Shown: positions 8,501-18,075 of the stretch, in pieces
Numbering within the stretch: the first letter of the stretch is position 1
How the letters are laid out: each line of letters opens with the position of its first letter
Assembly (NCBI GenBank): GCA_009773165.1
Contig: WOUZ01000005.1
Coordinates: 219,421-283,420 of the forward strand
Origin: Bacteroidota bacterium
GTDB taxonomy: Bacteria; Bacteroidota; Bacteroidia; Bacteroidales; F082
DNA length: 64,000 bases
Direction: 5' to 3'
Position numbers and translations under genes: made by a program
Notes under the pieces: generated by a model
Told to the model about the DNA's origin: nothing
What the model saw: the letters and a program-made list of their open reading frames with translations, nothing else
Database searches by the model: none

Positions 8501-9257
8501 GTACCTGACAATCAGCACACATTTCAGTCTTTGATGTATCACCCATACATTCATAACACAATGCTCCTTCACTTTTTTGTAACCTCGGATACCATTTGCG
8601 TAAAGTTTGGTTAGCCTCGATTACATGCATGTTTGAATCGATCAAAGCAACGCCCATCGAAAGATGGTTAAAAAGGGTATAAAAACGATCCTTGCTTTCT
8701 TTTAAAAGCTTGTTGTTAATTTCGCGACGTTTGCTTTCAGCAAAAAGAAACCCAACAATACCGACAAAGATGAGCAAATAAATTGTCATAAAAAGCGGAT
8801 CGTAATGGGAAGGATAGAAATTAGCCGGTGATGCAACAAACAAAAAAAGGAGGGTTACAAATAATATTGATGAATAAGCAACTGCTTGACGATAAGGTTT
8901 ATAATGAAAAGCCAGTGACGGGAAAAAGAAAACCCACAAAATTCCGGCTCCTTTGGTTCCACCATTGTAAAAGAGCATGACCATAACAAGCAAAGTAAAT
9001 ACAAGAAAAAAAGTGGTCCAATGATCAAAATTTCTGGCTTTATTATAATAGAGAAGTGCAATTAACCCAATAATTATATAACTCGAAGAAACTAAAGAAA
9101 GTAATAAATTATCATTTATAATATTGATTATCAGCATAAAAACAGAAACAAAAATCACTATACCACTTACCAAATTCACTGTTCTTTTTTCTTGCTTAAG
9201 GTTCAGTTCTTCAATAAAGTGATCTTCTGAAATATCTTTTTTGCTTTTTGTGTTCAT
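5553..9257 (-). CDS. Multi-PAS membrane histidine kinase with GAF domain
   Basis: This 1234-residue sensor kinase has, in order: about six membrane segments (28-175); five PAS/PAC units (about 190-305, 312-425, 432-555, 562-680, 687-815); a GAF domain (about 830-990); HisKA with SIIAHDLRSPF (His1018); and HATPase with LLSNAMKFTHSGG, DSGIGI and GLGLML. PAS1 holds four cysteines (C234, C237, C247, C250) in a CxxC-x9-CxxC arrangement that could bind a metal or sense redox state. There is no receiver domain. The next gene upstream ends 19 bp before this start, indicating one transcript with the other kinases. Signals sensed are unknown; repeated PAS units suggest integration of several cytoplasmic cues. 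Confidence 0.9.
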   Translation of the reverse strand: MNTKSKKDISEDHFIEELNLKQEKRTVNLVSGIVIFVSVFMLIINIINDNLLLSLVSSSYIIIGLIALLYYNKARNFDHWTTFFLVFTLLVMVMLFYNGGTKGAGILWVFFFPSLAFHYKPYRQAVAYSSILFVTLLFLFVASPANFYPSHYDPLFMTIYLLIFVGIVGFLFAESKRREINNKLLKESKDRFYTLFNHLSMGVALIDSNMHVIEANQTLRKWYPRLQKSEGALCYECMGDTSKTEMCADCQVHKSLADGKVHTIEKNRVFGSKAGVARITASPIFNEQRKVVAVIETIEDVSDHEIIKQALRSSDKIFSQALDMLFILGFDGHFKTLNPSWERLLGWSKHDLMTRAFFDHVHPEDKELTRNILQFHKEGQADLAFENRFLCKDGSIKWLSWKSLSDQKDQIIYGVVRDITEEKNAAIRLKKSEQRLNDLILNLPGFVYNCANDPLWTVDFISDNCEELTGYSPSDLIRNKTIAFGDLIHPDDRKNVWDGWQKALECNTFFEGEYRINHADGSVRWFFERGKGIYDETGQLLYLQGFISEITASKAAEIALRESELKFRILSKSASAGIYMYRNNHFIMANPAVTLITGYEEEDLFSKSLEDVVHPDNVEKVKAVNKARLANEDITNRYELRIIKADGSTIWIDHSADIVMVDQQPTVIGTFFDITEVRLASEALRRSDERYRLITGNTSDVIWILNLNKEKFTYISPSIFQLRGYTPEEALLESLEEALTPQSAVFVKAQLEDKLKEFLLTKDSKASQQITEIQQPCKDGRIITVEVATHIQFNKSGDLEIIGVSRNIDDRKRMEAEISFNASFQKLIADISKSFIQMDSTKIDQVMNEALQKCGMFLNVDRTFMFHFSSDLKGMTNSHEWCAENVESFKDSLQDIQLDSFKSLSKIVHERRQFYLHDIADISENSSEEKTLFKLRKTKSLLVMPLMKDNVLLGYLGFETVFEHKKIEPNQLDLLQVLANIFSDVWMKLRLDEILNDYTTKLAVSNETKDRLFSIIAHDLRSPFTSFIGLSELMAEDQVFDTMEEMRQHAAQLHLLALSTYDLLDNLLQWSRLQGGEIVPVVQLNQVHEFINKMVAVLLPQIEQKYLRFFNQVPIGLVASFDPNMIEIVVRNLLSNAMKFTHSGGKIWIEAEIGKDGNFVLRVLDSGIGIPSAIVNELFSASNQKGRIGLHGERSSGLGLMLCKEFVEKHHGTISVESVENKGSTFIIKIPQKA

Positions 9258-9276
9258 GATATTTGGCTAATCAATT

Positions 9277-12200
9277 TTATACTTTCTGCTTTTCATTCAT
9301 ATGCACATAATGCTGCATCATTGTCAGAATTTTTTCCCTTGAAAAGGGTTTAGCCAGGTAGTCATCACAACCTGCAGCAATAGCTTTTTCTTCATCACCA
9401 CTGAGGGCGTAAGCAGTAACAGCAATAATTGGGACATCAATTCCTTTGCTTCTCAATCGTGCTGCAGCATCATAGCCACTCAATACCGGCATTTTCAGAT
9501 CCAACAGAATGAGATCAATGTGAATATTGTTTTCGAAATAGTGCAATACCTCAAGTCCGTTATGTGCTTCTAAAACTTTAATATCCAATCCTTTAGTTAT
9601 AGATTTCAAAAATTCCATGTTATGATCCTCATCTTCAGCAATTAGAATGACTGGTTTCGTTTCCTTATCAAAAGTTATTGCTCCCACCGAATTTAATGAT
9701 TTAAGTGAAGCGTCGGGAAGGCTAACCGGAATGAGAAAACCGAATTCTGAACCTTTTCCTATTTCAGATTCCACCGAAACCATACCTCCCATCATTTGTA
9801 CATACGAATTAACGATGCTTAAGCCAAGTCCATTACCTCTGTAAATACGTTGAATGTCAGTCTCAATCTTCCTAAAAGGTTCAAAAATGACTGAATGAAA
9901 AGCAGGGTCAATTCCAATTCCAGTATCGGTTACCAGGAATTTGACTGCTTGATCCTTATAGGATACAATTAATTTAACGAAACCTTCATCGGTGTATTTC
10001 AAAGCATTATCGAGAAGTTTTGATATAATATCATTTAGCTTGGTTTTATCTGCTTTGATCCAAAATGGGCTTGAAGGGAGGTCGAAATCAACGGTAAACC
10101 GAATGCCTTTCTCAGTAAAATACTCTATATATTTTTGAAAAATCAAGGCAAGTTCATTCTCCAAATTCACATCAGTGAAAAATAGTTTTTCTTGTCCTGC
10201 CTCCAAAGTAGCCATATTTACGGTATCATTAATTATGGAAGTAAGTTGCTGACCGTTTTGAACAATAAGTTTGTTATAAGTTTCTTTTTCTTCAGGAGTA
10301 AACTCATCTGTAACCATCATATCAGCTAGACCAAGCATACAATTTAAAGGAGTACGTATTTCATGAGAAAGGTTGTTAAGGAAAGATGTTTTCAATTGGT
10401 CGCTTTCTTCTGCTTTTCGTTTTGCATCAATCAGCGTAATCAAATCCTGCTGACGTTTAATCACCTGACTTATTTGTCCACTAATAAACTCCATCAATTC
10501 GACACTCGAACCATCATAAGCATGTACATTTTCATAGCTTTGTACTGCCAAAACACCTATAGTTTTCCCATCTGATTTTAAAGGTACTCCTAACCAAATT
10601 TTTGATGGAATACCAACCCTTTTGATAAGTCCGTCATTTTCCAGTTGCTGTATCTGATTGTTTGTGAGCAACAAGGATCTTTGTCCTTTGACAACCATTC
10701 CACTAAGTGATTTTTCAGCTTTCCAGGATGAAATTTGCTCGATGGAAGTATCCTCTTCGAGCGTTGACAAAATACCATTCGCTTCGTCGTAAAAAGCGAT
10801 AAACATGTTCGAAGAGTCGATCAAGCTGCTTAGCTCGCTCTTGATAACATGAAGCAATGTAGACAAATCGGAGGTTATACTTACAGCATTTGTGATATTA
10901 AACAGCATCCTTTGAACGAGTTTTGACATATGCTGACTTGTAACGTCGCTGCCAATCATTACAACGCCTTCGACTTTGCCGTTTTCATCAAACATAGGAG
11001 ACAGATGAATATTGAACCAATACTTTTTGCTATTCTTTCCAAATATCAAAAGTTCCTCATAAACTGATTGACCCTGTACCGCCTTCAGAAAGCTATTCCT
11101 AAAGTCTTCACGCTGATCTTTGCCAATCAGATTAAATAATTTTTCTCCTCTCGCAACCACAACTTGTAATATGTCAGAAGCAAACTTAAGAGCTGTTTGG
11201 TTGTAGAGCAACAACCTGCCCTCGTTATCGAGAAAAACTAAAATATTAAAGCTATTTTCGAAAATAGCTTTAAGTTGACCATTGGTTTTCTGAATAATAG
11301 CCTGATCCTCTAAATGTTGACTAAGATCTATATCGATACAAAACAATTCCTTCTTTTTGCCAGGTATCTCAATAATCGAATGGTTTGATAACACAGGAAC
11401 TCTTCGACCTGACTTATGTTTAAGCGACAATTCCTCCGAGAAACTACAAACACCTGTTTCAACCATTTTTTTAACATCCGACTTCACTTTATCAACTAAT
11501 TCCTCGGGTATGATAAGATCCATCAAATTTTTACCGATAGCTTCTTCTGGTTCAAACCCATAAAGTTTTGTACTTGCATTGTTCCAATACAAAACTGTGC
11601 CATTTAAGTCGTATCCTTGAACAGCAATGTTTGTTGCTTCATCCAATAATCGAATCAAACGTTCATCGCTTATTTTCAGAGCTACTTCAGCCTCTTTTTG
11701 ATCGGTAATATCCCTTCCAACACCAATGATCTCTTTAATTTCGCCATTTTCATCCAGGATAGCAGTATCAGACCAAACGATCCATCTCCAACCCTTTACC
11801 GACAAAGTACGCTGTTCATGTACAACATGTAAATTAGTTTTTGTAAGACTTGATATTGCTTGCCGTGTTGAGAGCTGGTCATCTTCATGAACAAGCGGCA
11901 TGAAATTGTTATTTAACAGTTCGTCTTCAGTTTTACCAAAATAAACACAATAGGAAGGACTTACATAGTTTAATCTGCCATGTATATCAACTTTAACAAT
12001 CAAATCATTTTGATTCTGCACGAGTAAGCGGAACTTCTCTTCGCTTTCCCTTAATGAAGAAGTAACGGTTTTTATCCTCCATTTTAATATAACAATGAAA
12101 AAACCAAGAACCATTACAAATACCAGTATACCAAGACCATAAGGAAGCGCTTCTTTGTAAAAAAGCTGCTTTTCATAAACCCCAAACCATTTGTTATAAA

Positions 12201-12987
12201 GTCTGTCGTAGTCGCCGTTCACCTTCAAATGTAAAAGACCGGTATTCAATGCAGATAATAACTGTTCATTACCTTTGCTCACAGCCATTCCGTAAGGTTT
12301 TGGTTCAATGTCGTCTGAGGTTAAAACAACCTGATTCAGGTGATATTTTTTAATAAGATGAGCTCCTTGAAAATTACCAATCAATGCAGCATCGCAAGCT
12401 CCACTTTCAACCATAACCAATGCATCAAGTTGTGAATCAACAGCTATTATTTCTGTGTCAAACTGATTCATCAACAGGTAATCATGCATAAAGTCGCTCT
12501 TCTGAACACTAATCTTTTTACCTTTTAGTTCGTTAATGGTAGTATACGGGTTTGATTTATTTGAAAAGATGCCATGTGTCATAATGCTGTGTGGCGTCCC
12601 AAAAATGAGTTTCTGAGCACGCTCGGACGAGATCATTAAGCCCATAACAACATCTATTTCATTATTTTCAGCCTTTGTTCTTACCTGATCCCAGGGAAGA
12701 AGTTGAAGCTCATAGTTTAAGCCAAGGTTTGATGCTATTAACCGAAACATTTCAACATTAAATCCATCTGGTTGACCATTTTCATTTATAAATTCAAAAG
12801 GAGGGTAGTAATGATCCCCGCTTACAAGAATTTTTTTGTTTGAAGTGTAGTTCCAAGCGGTGTCGGTATGCCCTTTAGCCGAAATCCATGACAACGAAAG
12901 AACCAGAAGCACAAGGTAGTGGATCGGGAATTTCTTTCTAAAGATCTTACACCTGTTCAAATATATATCTATCTTTTTCATATGCAA
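9277..12987 (-). CDS. Hybrid histidine kinase with periplasmic solute-binding domain and receiver
   Basis: The 1236 residues read in order: signal/anchor (about 20-38); family 3 solute-binding domain (about 50-270, opening KILVSGDHYYPPFEF and ending YDRLYNKWFG); membrane helix (281-302); three PAS units (about 315-432, 440-560, 570-690); GAF (about 700-845); HisKA with NLSHEIRTPLN (His875); HATPase with LLDNALKYTDEG, DTGIGI and GNGLGL; and a C-terminal receiver (1113-1230) with D1163 in LLDLKMPVLSG and K1213. The fused binding domain suggests direct sensing of a small polar molecule such as an amino acid. The receiver has no output domain, so signal leaves by phosphotransfer or protein contact. 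Second last gene of the operon. Confidence 0.9.
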   Translation of the reverse strand: MHMKKIDIYLNRCKIFRKKFPIHYLVLLVLSLSWISAKGHTDTAWNYTSNKKILVSGDHYYPPFEFINENGQPDGFNVEMFRLIASNLGLNYELQLLPWDQVRTKAENNEIDVVMGLMISSERAQKLIFGTPHSIMTHGIFSNKSNPYTTINELKGKKISVQKSDFMHDYLLMNQFDTEIIAVDSQLDALVMVESGACDAALIGNFQGAHLIKKYHLNQVVLTSDDIEPKPYGMAVSKGNEQLLSALNTGLLHLKVNGDYDRLYNKWFGVYEKQLFYKEALPYGLGILVFVMVLGFFIVILKWRIKTVTSSLRESEEKFRLLVQNQNDLIVKVDIHGRLNYVSPSYCVYFGKTEDELLNNNFMPLVHEDDQLSTRQAISSLTKTNLHVVHEQRTLSVKGWRWIVWSDTAILDENGEIKEIIGVGRDITDQKEAEVALKISDERLIRLLDEATNIAVQGYDLNGTVLYWNNASTKLYGFEPEEAIGKNLMDLIIPEELVDKVKSDVKKMVETGVCSFSEELSLKHKSGRRVPVLSNHSIIEIPGKKKELFCIDIDLSQHLEDQAIIQKTNGQLKAIFENSFNILVFLDNEGRLLLYNQTALKFASDILQVVVARGEKLFNLIGKDQREDFRNSFLKAVQGQSVYEELLIFGKNSKKYWFNIHLSPMFDENGKVEGVVMIGSDVTSQHMSKLVQRMLFNITNAVSITSDLSTLLHVIKSELSSLIDSSNMFIAFYDEANGILSTLEEDTSIEQISSWKAEKSLSGMVVKGQRSLLLTNNQIQQLENDGLIKRVGIPSKIWLGVPLKSDGKTIGVLAVQSYENVHAYDGSSVELMEFISGQISQVIKRQQDLITLIDAKRKAEESDQLKTSFLNNLSHEIRTPLNCMLGLADMMVTDEFTPEEKETYNKLIVQNGQQLTSIINDTVNMATLEAGQEKLFFTDVNLENELALIFQKYIEYFTEKGIRFTVDFDLPSSPFWIKADKTKLNDIISKLLDNALKYTDEGFVKLIVSYKDQAVKFLVTDTGIGIDPAFHSVIFEPFRKIETDIQRIYRGNGLGLSIVNSYVQMMGGMVSVESEIGKGSEFGFLIPVSLPDASLKSLNSVGAITFDKETKPVILIAEDEDHNMEFLKSITKGLDIKVLEAHNGLEVLHYFENNIHIDLILLDLKMPVLSGYDAAARLRSKGIDVPIIAVTAYALSGDEEKAIAAGCDDYLAKPFSREKILTMMQHYVHMNEKQKV

Positions 12988-13034
12988 TTCATTAAAGTTT
13001 TCTTTTGTTTTTGGTTGTTTTTATAAACTTTAAC

Positions 13035-15056
13035 TCACATATTTATGGGTATTTTAAAACTAAAACAACTACCCTTTTCACTGCTTTCTTTCAACCAAAT
13101 AGTTCCATGATGGAGTTCAATGAACTCTTTACAAATCATTAGACCCAATCCCGTGCTTTTTTCGCCATCAGTCCCGTTTCTGCTTTTTAAATCATTGATT
13201 TCGAACAAGAAATCACGAATCTCGGAAGGGACACCAACGCCTGAATCTATTATATCGACTGTGAAATGAGATTCATCCTGTTCTAAAATAATTTGAATTA
13301 TGCCGTTCCTAGGCGTGAATTTTAGGGCATTGGAAGTAAGATTTCTAATGACAGTCGACAGCATGCCTTTATCATAACGGGCAATGAATCTTTCATTAGC
13401 TTCTATGGTTATATTCAATGTTTTATTAGCAACACTCTCCGATAACGATTCAACCACACTTTGAATTGTTTCCCTTACAACATGTACCGCAAGAATTGGC
13501 TTAAGCAATCCTCTTTGTAAACGTGACCATTCTAAAAGATTTTCAATCAGAGAGTTGAGACTTATTGCACTACTATAAATAGTTTTTGTGATATGCTTTA
13601 TCTCACTTTTAGAGAAGGTTTCAATTTCTTCGTCCAATAATTGCGTCAGGTTCAAAAACGCATTGAATGGCGAGCGAAGGTCGTGTGCCAGGATTGAAAA
13701 CATTTTATCTTTTGTACGATTGATCTCCTGTAGTTCTTCCGAAAAAGTTGTCAAACGAATTTCACTTAATTTCTTTTCATTGACATTCTGAAACAACCCC
13801 CTGATATGTGTCAATTTGTTATCGGTATAGATTGGTAAGCCCATCGACCTCACCCAAATTACATTCGATTTTATTGTTTTGATTTGAAGTTCCAAATCAA
13901 ACGCCTTCCTATTTTCCTTAGCTTCAATAATTGCCTTTGTAATATTTTCCCTGCTAGTGCCTTCTAAATAAAAACTTAGTCCATCATTAAGTGTTGGCTC
14001 ATAATCATCGGGGACTTCGTGAATACTTCGGGTTACCGCCGACCAAAAAAGTTTATCAGTAGAAATTTCAAGCTCCCATGCACCTATCTGAGCCATATAA
14101 CCAACCTGTTCGAGTAAATTCCGGGTATATTTAAGTTCGTTTTCAGACTTTTTCTTTTCTTCGATGTTCCTTACAACAAAAACAGCACTTTCAATTTCCT
14201 GCATCTCGTTTAGCACTAAACTGCCAGAGGTTTCAACCCACATAAAACTCTTTGATTTATTTAATAAACGAAACACAACTGTATCATTTCGAAGTTGTCC
14301 GACTGCATTTTGAAAGGATTCAAGTACTGAATCAATATCCGATGGATGAACAAAATCGAATATTGATTTACCTATATAATCCGCTTGTGTAAATCCAAAT
14401 AATTTTATCGAAGGTGAAACATAACGAATTTTTCCATCAGGCTCGCTAACAACAACCATATCGGTCATATTATCCGTTATGGTACGTTTCTCGAATTCAC
14501 TATTCGCTAATGCTTGTATCATTGCTTTTTGCTCAGTCACATTCTGAAATGATAAACGGCTCATATATTGGCCATTTGACACAAATATATTTCCAGTTAT
14601 CTGCATAAAAACCGACTTACCTTTGAAAGGAATCATTTCAATTTCTACTGTTTCAGCATCTTTGTATTTAAGTAGCCTTTTCGAGAAATGATAAAAAAGA
14701 TCCTGAGATTCCGCAGCAATCAATTTTCTTATATCGAGGTCAGGCTTTTCAATAAGTTTTTCTTCAAACAAGGTGTTAAACAACTGATTGCTCTTTACAA
14801 TCCGGTAATCTTCATCGATAATAGCATAACCAACAGGAGCGTATTGAAAAAGCTGTTCATATGAATTCCGTGAGTTTTCAAGGTCGAACTGAATCCTCAA
14901 CAACTCATCATTCTGAAATTCCAGCTCATATTGATAAATCTTCAAATCCTCAACAAGTTCTTCAAGCGATTTTGTATAAGCCATGTTTAATGACTCGTTT
15001 TTATTACTTAGAACATCATTGATCCGGCTTTTCAATTGGTCTTTATCTTGTGTCAT
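13035..15056 (-). CDS. Cytoplasmic PAS histidine kinase
   Basis: A 673-residue soluble kinase with no membrane segment. A short coiled region (about 30-62, including YELEFQNDELLRIQFDLE) leads into PAS1 (about 64-178, FQYAPVGYAIID), PAS2 (183-300) and PAS3 (312-428). HisKA follows with SILAHDLRSPFN (His458), then HATPase with LTSNALKFTPRNG, DSGVGV and GLGLMI. The N-terminal motif is one often found next to CheB-CheR-PAS proteins, and such a gene lies 44 bp upstream. The two may work as a pair; that is inference from order and shared motif. No receiver is present. Confidence 0.88.
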   Translation of the reverse strand: MTQDKDQLKSRINDVLSNKNESLNMAYTKSLEELVEDLKIYQYELEFQNDELLRIQFDLENSRNSYEQLFQYAPVGYAIIDEDYRIVKSNQLFNTLFEEKLIEKPDLDIRKLIAAESQDLFYHFSKRLLKYKDAETVEIEMIPFKGKSVFMQITGNIFVSNGQYMSRLSFQNVTEQKAMIQALANSEFEKRTITDNMTDMVVVSEPDGKIRYVSPSIKLFGFTQADYIGKSIFDFVHPSDIDSVLESFQNAVGQLRNDTVVFRLLNKSKSFMWVETSGSLVLNEMQEIESAVFVVRNIEEKKKSENELKYTRNLLEQVGYMAQIGAWELEISTDKLFWSAVTRSIHEVPDDYEPTLNDGLSFYLEGTSRENITKAIIEAKENRKAFDLELQIKTIKSNVIWVRSMGLPIYTDNKLTHIRGLFQNVNEKKLSEIRLTTFSEELQEINRTKDKMFSILAHDLRSPFNAFLNLTQLLDEEIETFSKSEIKHITKTIYSSAISLNSLIENLLEWSRLQRGLLKPILAVHVVRETIQSVVESLSESVANKTLNITIEANERFIARYDKGMLSTVIRNLTSNALKFTPRNGIIQIILEQDESHFTVDIIDSGVGVPSEIRDFLFEINDLKSRNGTDGEKSTGLGLMICKEFIELHHGTIWLKESSEKGSCFSFKIPINM

Positions 15057-15100
15057 AATGTAAATATTATGTTGTTTTTAGTCATTTTGAGTTTAATAGT

Positions 15101-18016
15101 TCAGGAGTTTTTATCCATACTTAATTGCAAAGCTTTCAAATCGCTGATATCAATTACTAAACCTATCAATTTTAGTGGCTTTCCGGTTGCATCTCTTTCA
15201 ACTATTCCGCCTTTATCCCAATACCACTTATAACCTCCACTTTTAGTTTTTATACGGTATTGAACGTCATATTTTGGTTTTTCACCTTTCAAATGGCTTC
15301 GCATCTCATCCATCGTGCGGTTATAATCATCAGGATGAATGAGTTCGCAAACTTTATAAACATTCTTAGGAAACTCATCAAAGGTATACCCGAGCATAAT
15401 TGCCTTATTTTCATGCATATTGACGACACCTGTTTCAATATTCCATTCCCACCATGCCATGTGACCCATTTCGAGAGCGCCTTGAAGTCGCTGGTTTGAC
15501 AGTTTTAACTTGAATCGTTCGTTTTGAAGACTCATAATGTTTACCATAGTAACCAAAATACCATCAACTGCATGGAAATCTGTTCTGTAAGGCACAATCC
15601 GCAACAAAAAAAGCTCATTCGAGTCCGTAATAATTTCCTTTTCAATTGACTGTAGTTTCAATTGAACATTACTAATATCACTGAGAAAATCGGGATAAAC
15701 AAAGGCAGTTGCAAGTTGCCTGACAGGTCGTCCTATATCAAACTCCATCAATTTGCTGATACGAGCAAAACTGGGTGTAAATTTGCGGATACACATTTTA
15801 CTATCCAGATATAAAGCAGCTATCTCGGTATTATTCAATAAGTTATTGATATCATTATTAAGTTGCGTAAGTTCCTCAATCTTACTTTGATATTCAGAAT
15901 TAACAGTATACAACTCTTCATTGACTGATTGCAGTTCTTCATTGGTACTTTGGAGCTCCTCGTTGGAGGCTATAAGCTCTTCATTTGACGCCTGCAATTC
16001 CTCATTTGATGTCTCAAGTTCTTCAACAGTTGCCTGTAAGCTTTCTTTGGTAAACTGCAGTTCATACTGCAATTCAGAGAGTTGATCCTTTATCTGGGTT
16101 TCAAAGTTAACAACATTCCGGCTTTCTCTCACTGTTTCAACTTGTTCAATATCAAAGAAAGAAACTATAAAAGTATAATTTTCGCCATCCTCGAGCAGTA
16201 ACCTTCCTTCGATATTCACTTTGAAAGTTTTTTCAGCCTTCAGTATCTTGACCCCTTCAAATGCGATAATTTCTTTCTGAGCCTTTAAGCGTCGCACCAT
16301 ATTATTAATAACCACAATCAGATCAGTAGGAAGTAAGTTGGTTAAACTTTGGCTGAACTTTCCTGGTTTTAACTCCAAATATGGGTTGATGTCATTAATA
16401 ACTTGAATTACATTCAATTTGTCATCGAATACAATGGAAGGAGGCAACATACGCTCCAGGACTTTGTCTGTTAATTGTTCTTTTCGTGGAAAACGTTTTT
16501 GTCCTGCTGTATTATCGGTTAGGGATTCTGATTTTCTGAATACGAATGATCCTGGCAATTCCTTACCAAGATTGGATACATAGCCTGTTTTTTTCTGATA
16601 AACTTTGTGCTTTGTGTTTACAACATCAAAAGCCTCAGTGTAAACTCCAAGAGTTTCGCTGCTACCCATGAAAAGATATCCACCAGATTTGAGTGCAAGT
16701 CGAAATAAATTAAGAACAAATGCCTGACTGTCAGGCTTAAAATAAATAAACAAGTTTCTACATACGATAAGATCTAATTTAGAGAAAGGAGGATCTTTTA
16801 ACACATTATGTGTTGCGAAAATTGCCATTTTACGAATAGACTCACTAATTTGAAATCCATTATCGCGTTTTGTAAAATATTTTGACAATAAAACAGGATC
16901 CACATCACTGACGATGCTCTCAGGGTAGATACCTTGTCCGGCATATTCCAATGAATGCTTATCAATATCGGTGGCAAATATTTTCACCTCAACATTTAAG
17001 TGTTTGCCATCCAAATAGCTACGTATGATCATTGCTAAAGAATAAACTTCCTCTCCGGTGGAACAGCCTGCTGACCATATCCGGATTTCTTTTTTTGAGC
17101 CATCCAAAAGATTTGGTAAAATGTTATTGCTAATCACTTCAAAAGCAGGCTCATCGCGAAAGAAACGTGTCACGCCAATTAGCAGCTCACGATAGAGTGT
17201 TTCTTTCTCCTTATCGGAATTTGTAAGTAAATTGTAATAATCTTCCAAACGTTCAAACCTGTTGATGCTCAATCTTCGTTCGAGTCGCCTAAGGATGGTA
17301 TTTTCCTTGTAATAAGAAAAATCAGTTCCGCTGAAATCGCGTAGTGTCATCAAAATTTTCCTTAATCCATCTTCGTCTCCTGTGAGAACTGCATCAGTAT
17401 TTTTTGCCTTTTCAACAAAGGGATGTTTAATAAAATTATACAACGCTTCAGGCATTTCAGCCGGAGGTAAAATGTAATCTACCAAGCCAGTTGAGATACA
17501 ACTTCGTGGCATTCCGTCAAATTTTGCAGTGCGTTCGTCTTGTGCCATTACCATTCCACCGGCTTCTTTTATCGCCCGTGTGCCAAGAGTACCATCACTT
17601 CCAGTACCTGAAAGTATAATTCCAATGGCTCGTTTTTCAATGTCTTTTGCTAAAGATCTGAAAAAAATATCTATTGGCAGGATGATTCCGTTGCGTGCAC
17701 CCTGATCTTCGAGCATGAGTCTTCCATGAAAAATCGACAAATTTTTTCTTGCCGGTATCAGATAAACCTTATCCGGCTCAACCAACATCCCATCGTCAGC
17801 CTTCAAAATCGGCAACTTGGTATATCTGGCAAGCAGTTCATCCATCAAACTTTTATAATCAGGCGAAAGATGCTGAATGACAACAAAACCAATACCTGTC
17901 TTCAGCGGCATGGCCTTAAAAAACTCCTGTAATGCTTCGAGGCCACCGGCAGATGCACCTATTCCGGCTATATATTCAGCTCCTTTTTGGTCGGTGTTTG
18001 TTTCCTTCTTTTTCAT
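15101..18016 (-). CDS. CheB-CheR-PAS fusion protein without kinase domain
   Basis: The 971 residues comprise a CheB-type methylesterase domain (about 14-195; catalytic S22 in GASAGG, H49 in QHLSP, D141 in SGTGSDGT), then a CheR-type methyltransferase (about 220-478; [16 protein letters not shown]-binding [24 protein letters not shown]). A long coiled coil follows (about 645-725), built of ETSNEEL/ASNEEL/STNEEL-type repeats, then PAS units (about 728-830 and 845-960). It ends after the last PAS; the HisKA/HATPase seen in many homologues is absent. No chemoreceptor, CheA or flagellar gene lies nearby, so the methylation target is probably not a classical chemoreceptor. It sits in the middle of the kinase operon and is likely a signalling accessory. 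Confidence 0.9.
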   Translation of the reverse strand: MKKKETNTDQKGAEYIAGIGASAGGLEALQEFFKAMPLKTGIGFVVIQHLSPDYKSLMDELLARYTKLPILKADDGMLVEPDKVYLIPARKNLSIFHGRLMLEDQGARNGIILPIDIFFRSLAKDIEKRAIGIILSGTGSDGTLGTRAIKEAGGMVMAQDERTAKFDGMPRSCISTGLVDYILPPAEMPEALYNFIKHPFVEKAKNTDAVLTGDEDGLRKILMTLRDFSGTDFSYYKENTILRRLERRLSINRFERLEDYYNLLTNSDKEKETLYRELLIGVTRFFRDEPAFEVISNNILPNLLDGSKKEIRIWSAGCSTGEEVYSLAMIIRSYLDGKHLNVEVKIFATDIDKHSLEYAGQGIYPESIVSDVDPVLLSKYFTKRDNGFQISESIRKMAIFATHNVLKDPPFSKLDLIVCRNLFIYFKPDSQAFVLNLFRLALKSGGYLFMGSSETLGVYTEAFDVVNTKHKVYQKKTGYVSNLGKELPGSFVFRKSESLTDNTAGQKRFPRKEQLTDKVLERMLPPSIVFDDKLNVIQVINDINPYLELKPGKFSQSLTNLLPTDLIVVINNMVRRLKAQKEIIAFEGVKILKAEKTFKVNIEGRLLLEDGENYTFIVSFFDIEQVETVRESRNVVNFETQIKDQLSELQYELQFTKESLQATVEELETSNEELQASNEELIASNEELQSTNEELQSVNEELYTVNSEYQSKIEELTQLNNDINNLLNNTEIAALYLDSKMCIRKFTPSFARISKLMEFDIGRPVRQLATAFVYPDFLSDISNVQLKLQSIEKEIITDSNELFLLRIVPYRTDFHAVDGILVTMVNIMSLQNERFKLKLSNQRLQGALEMGHMAWWEWNIETGVVNMHENKAIMLGYTFDEFPKNVYKVCELIHPDDYNRTMDEMRSHLKGEKPKYDVQYRIKTKSGGYKWYWDKGGIVERDATGKPLKLIGLVIDISDLKALQLSMDKNS

Positions 18017-18075
18017 TTCTTCTTTATTAAGGTTGAAACAGTGATCAGATTATAATTTAAACCATTTTAATACTG

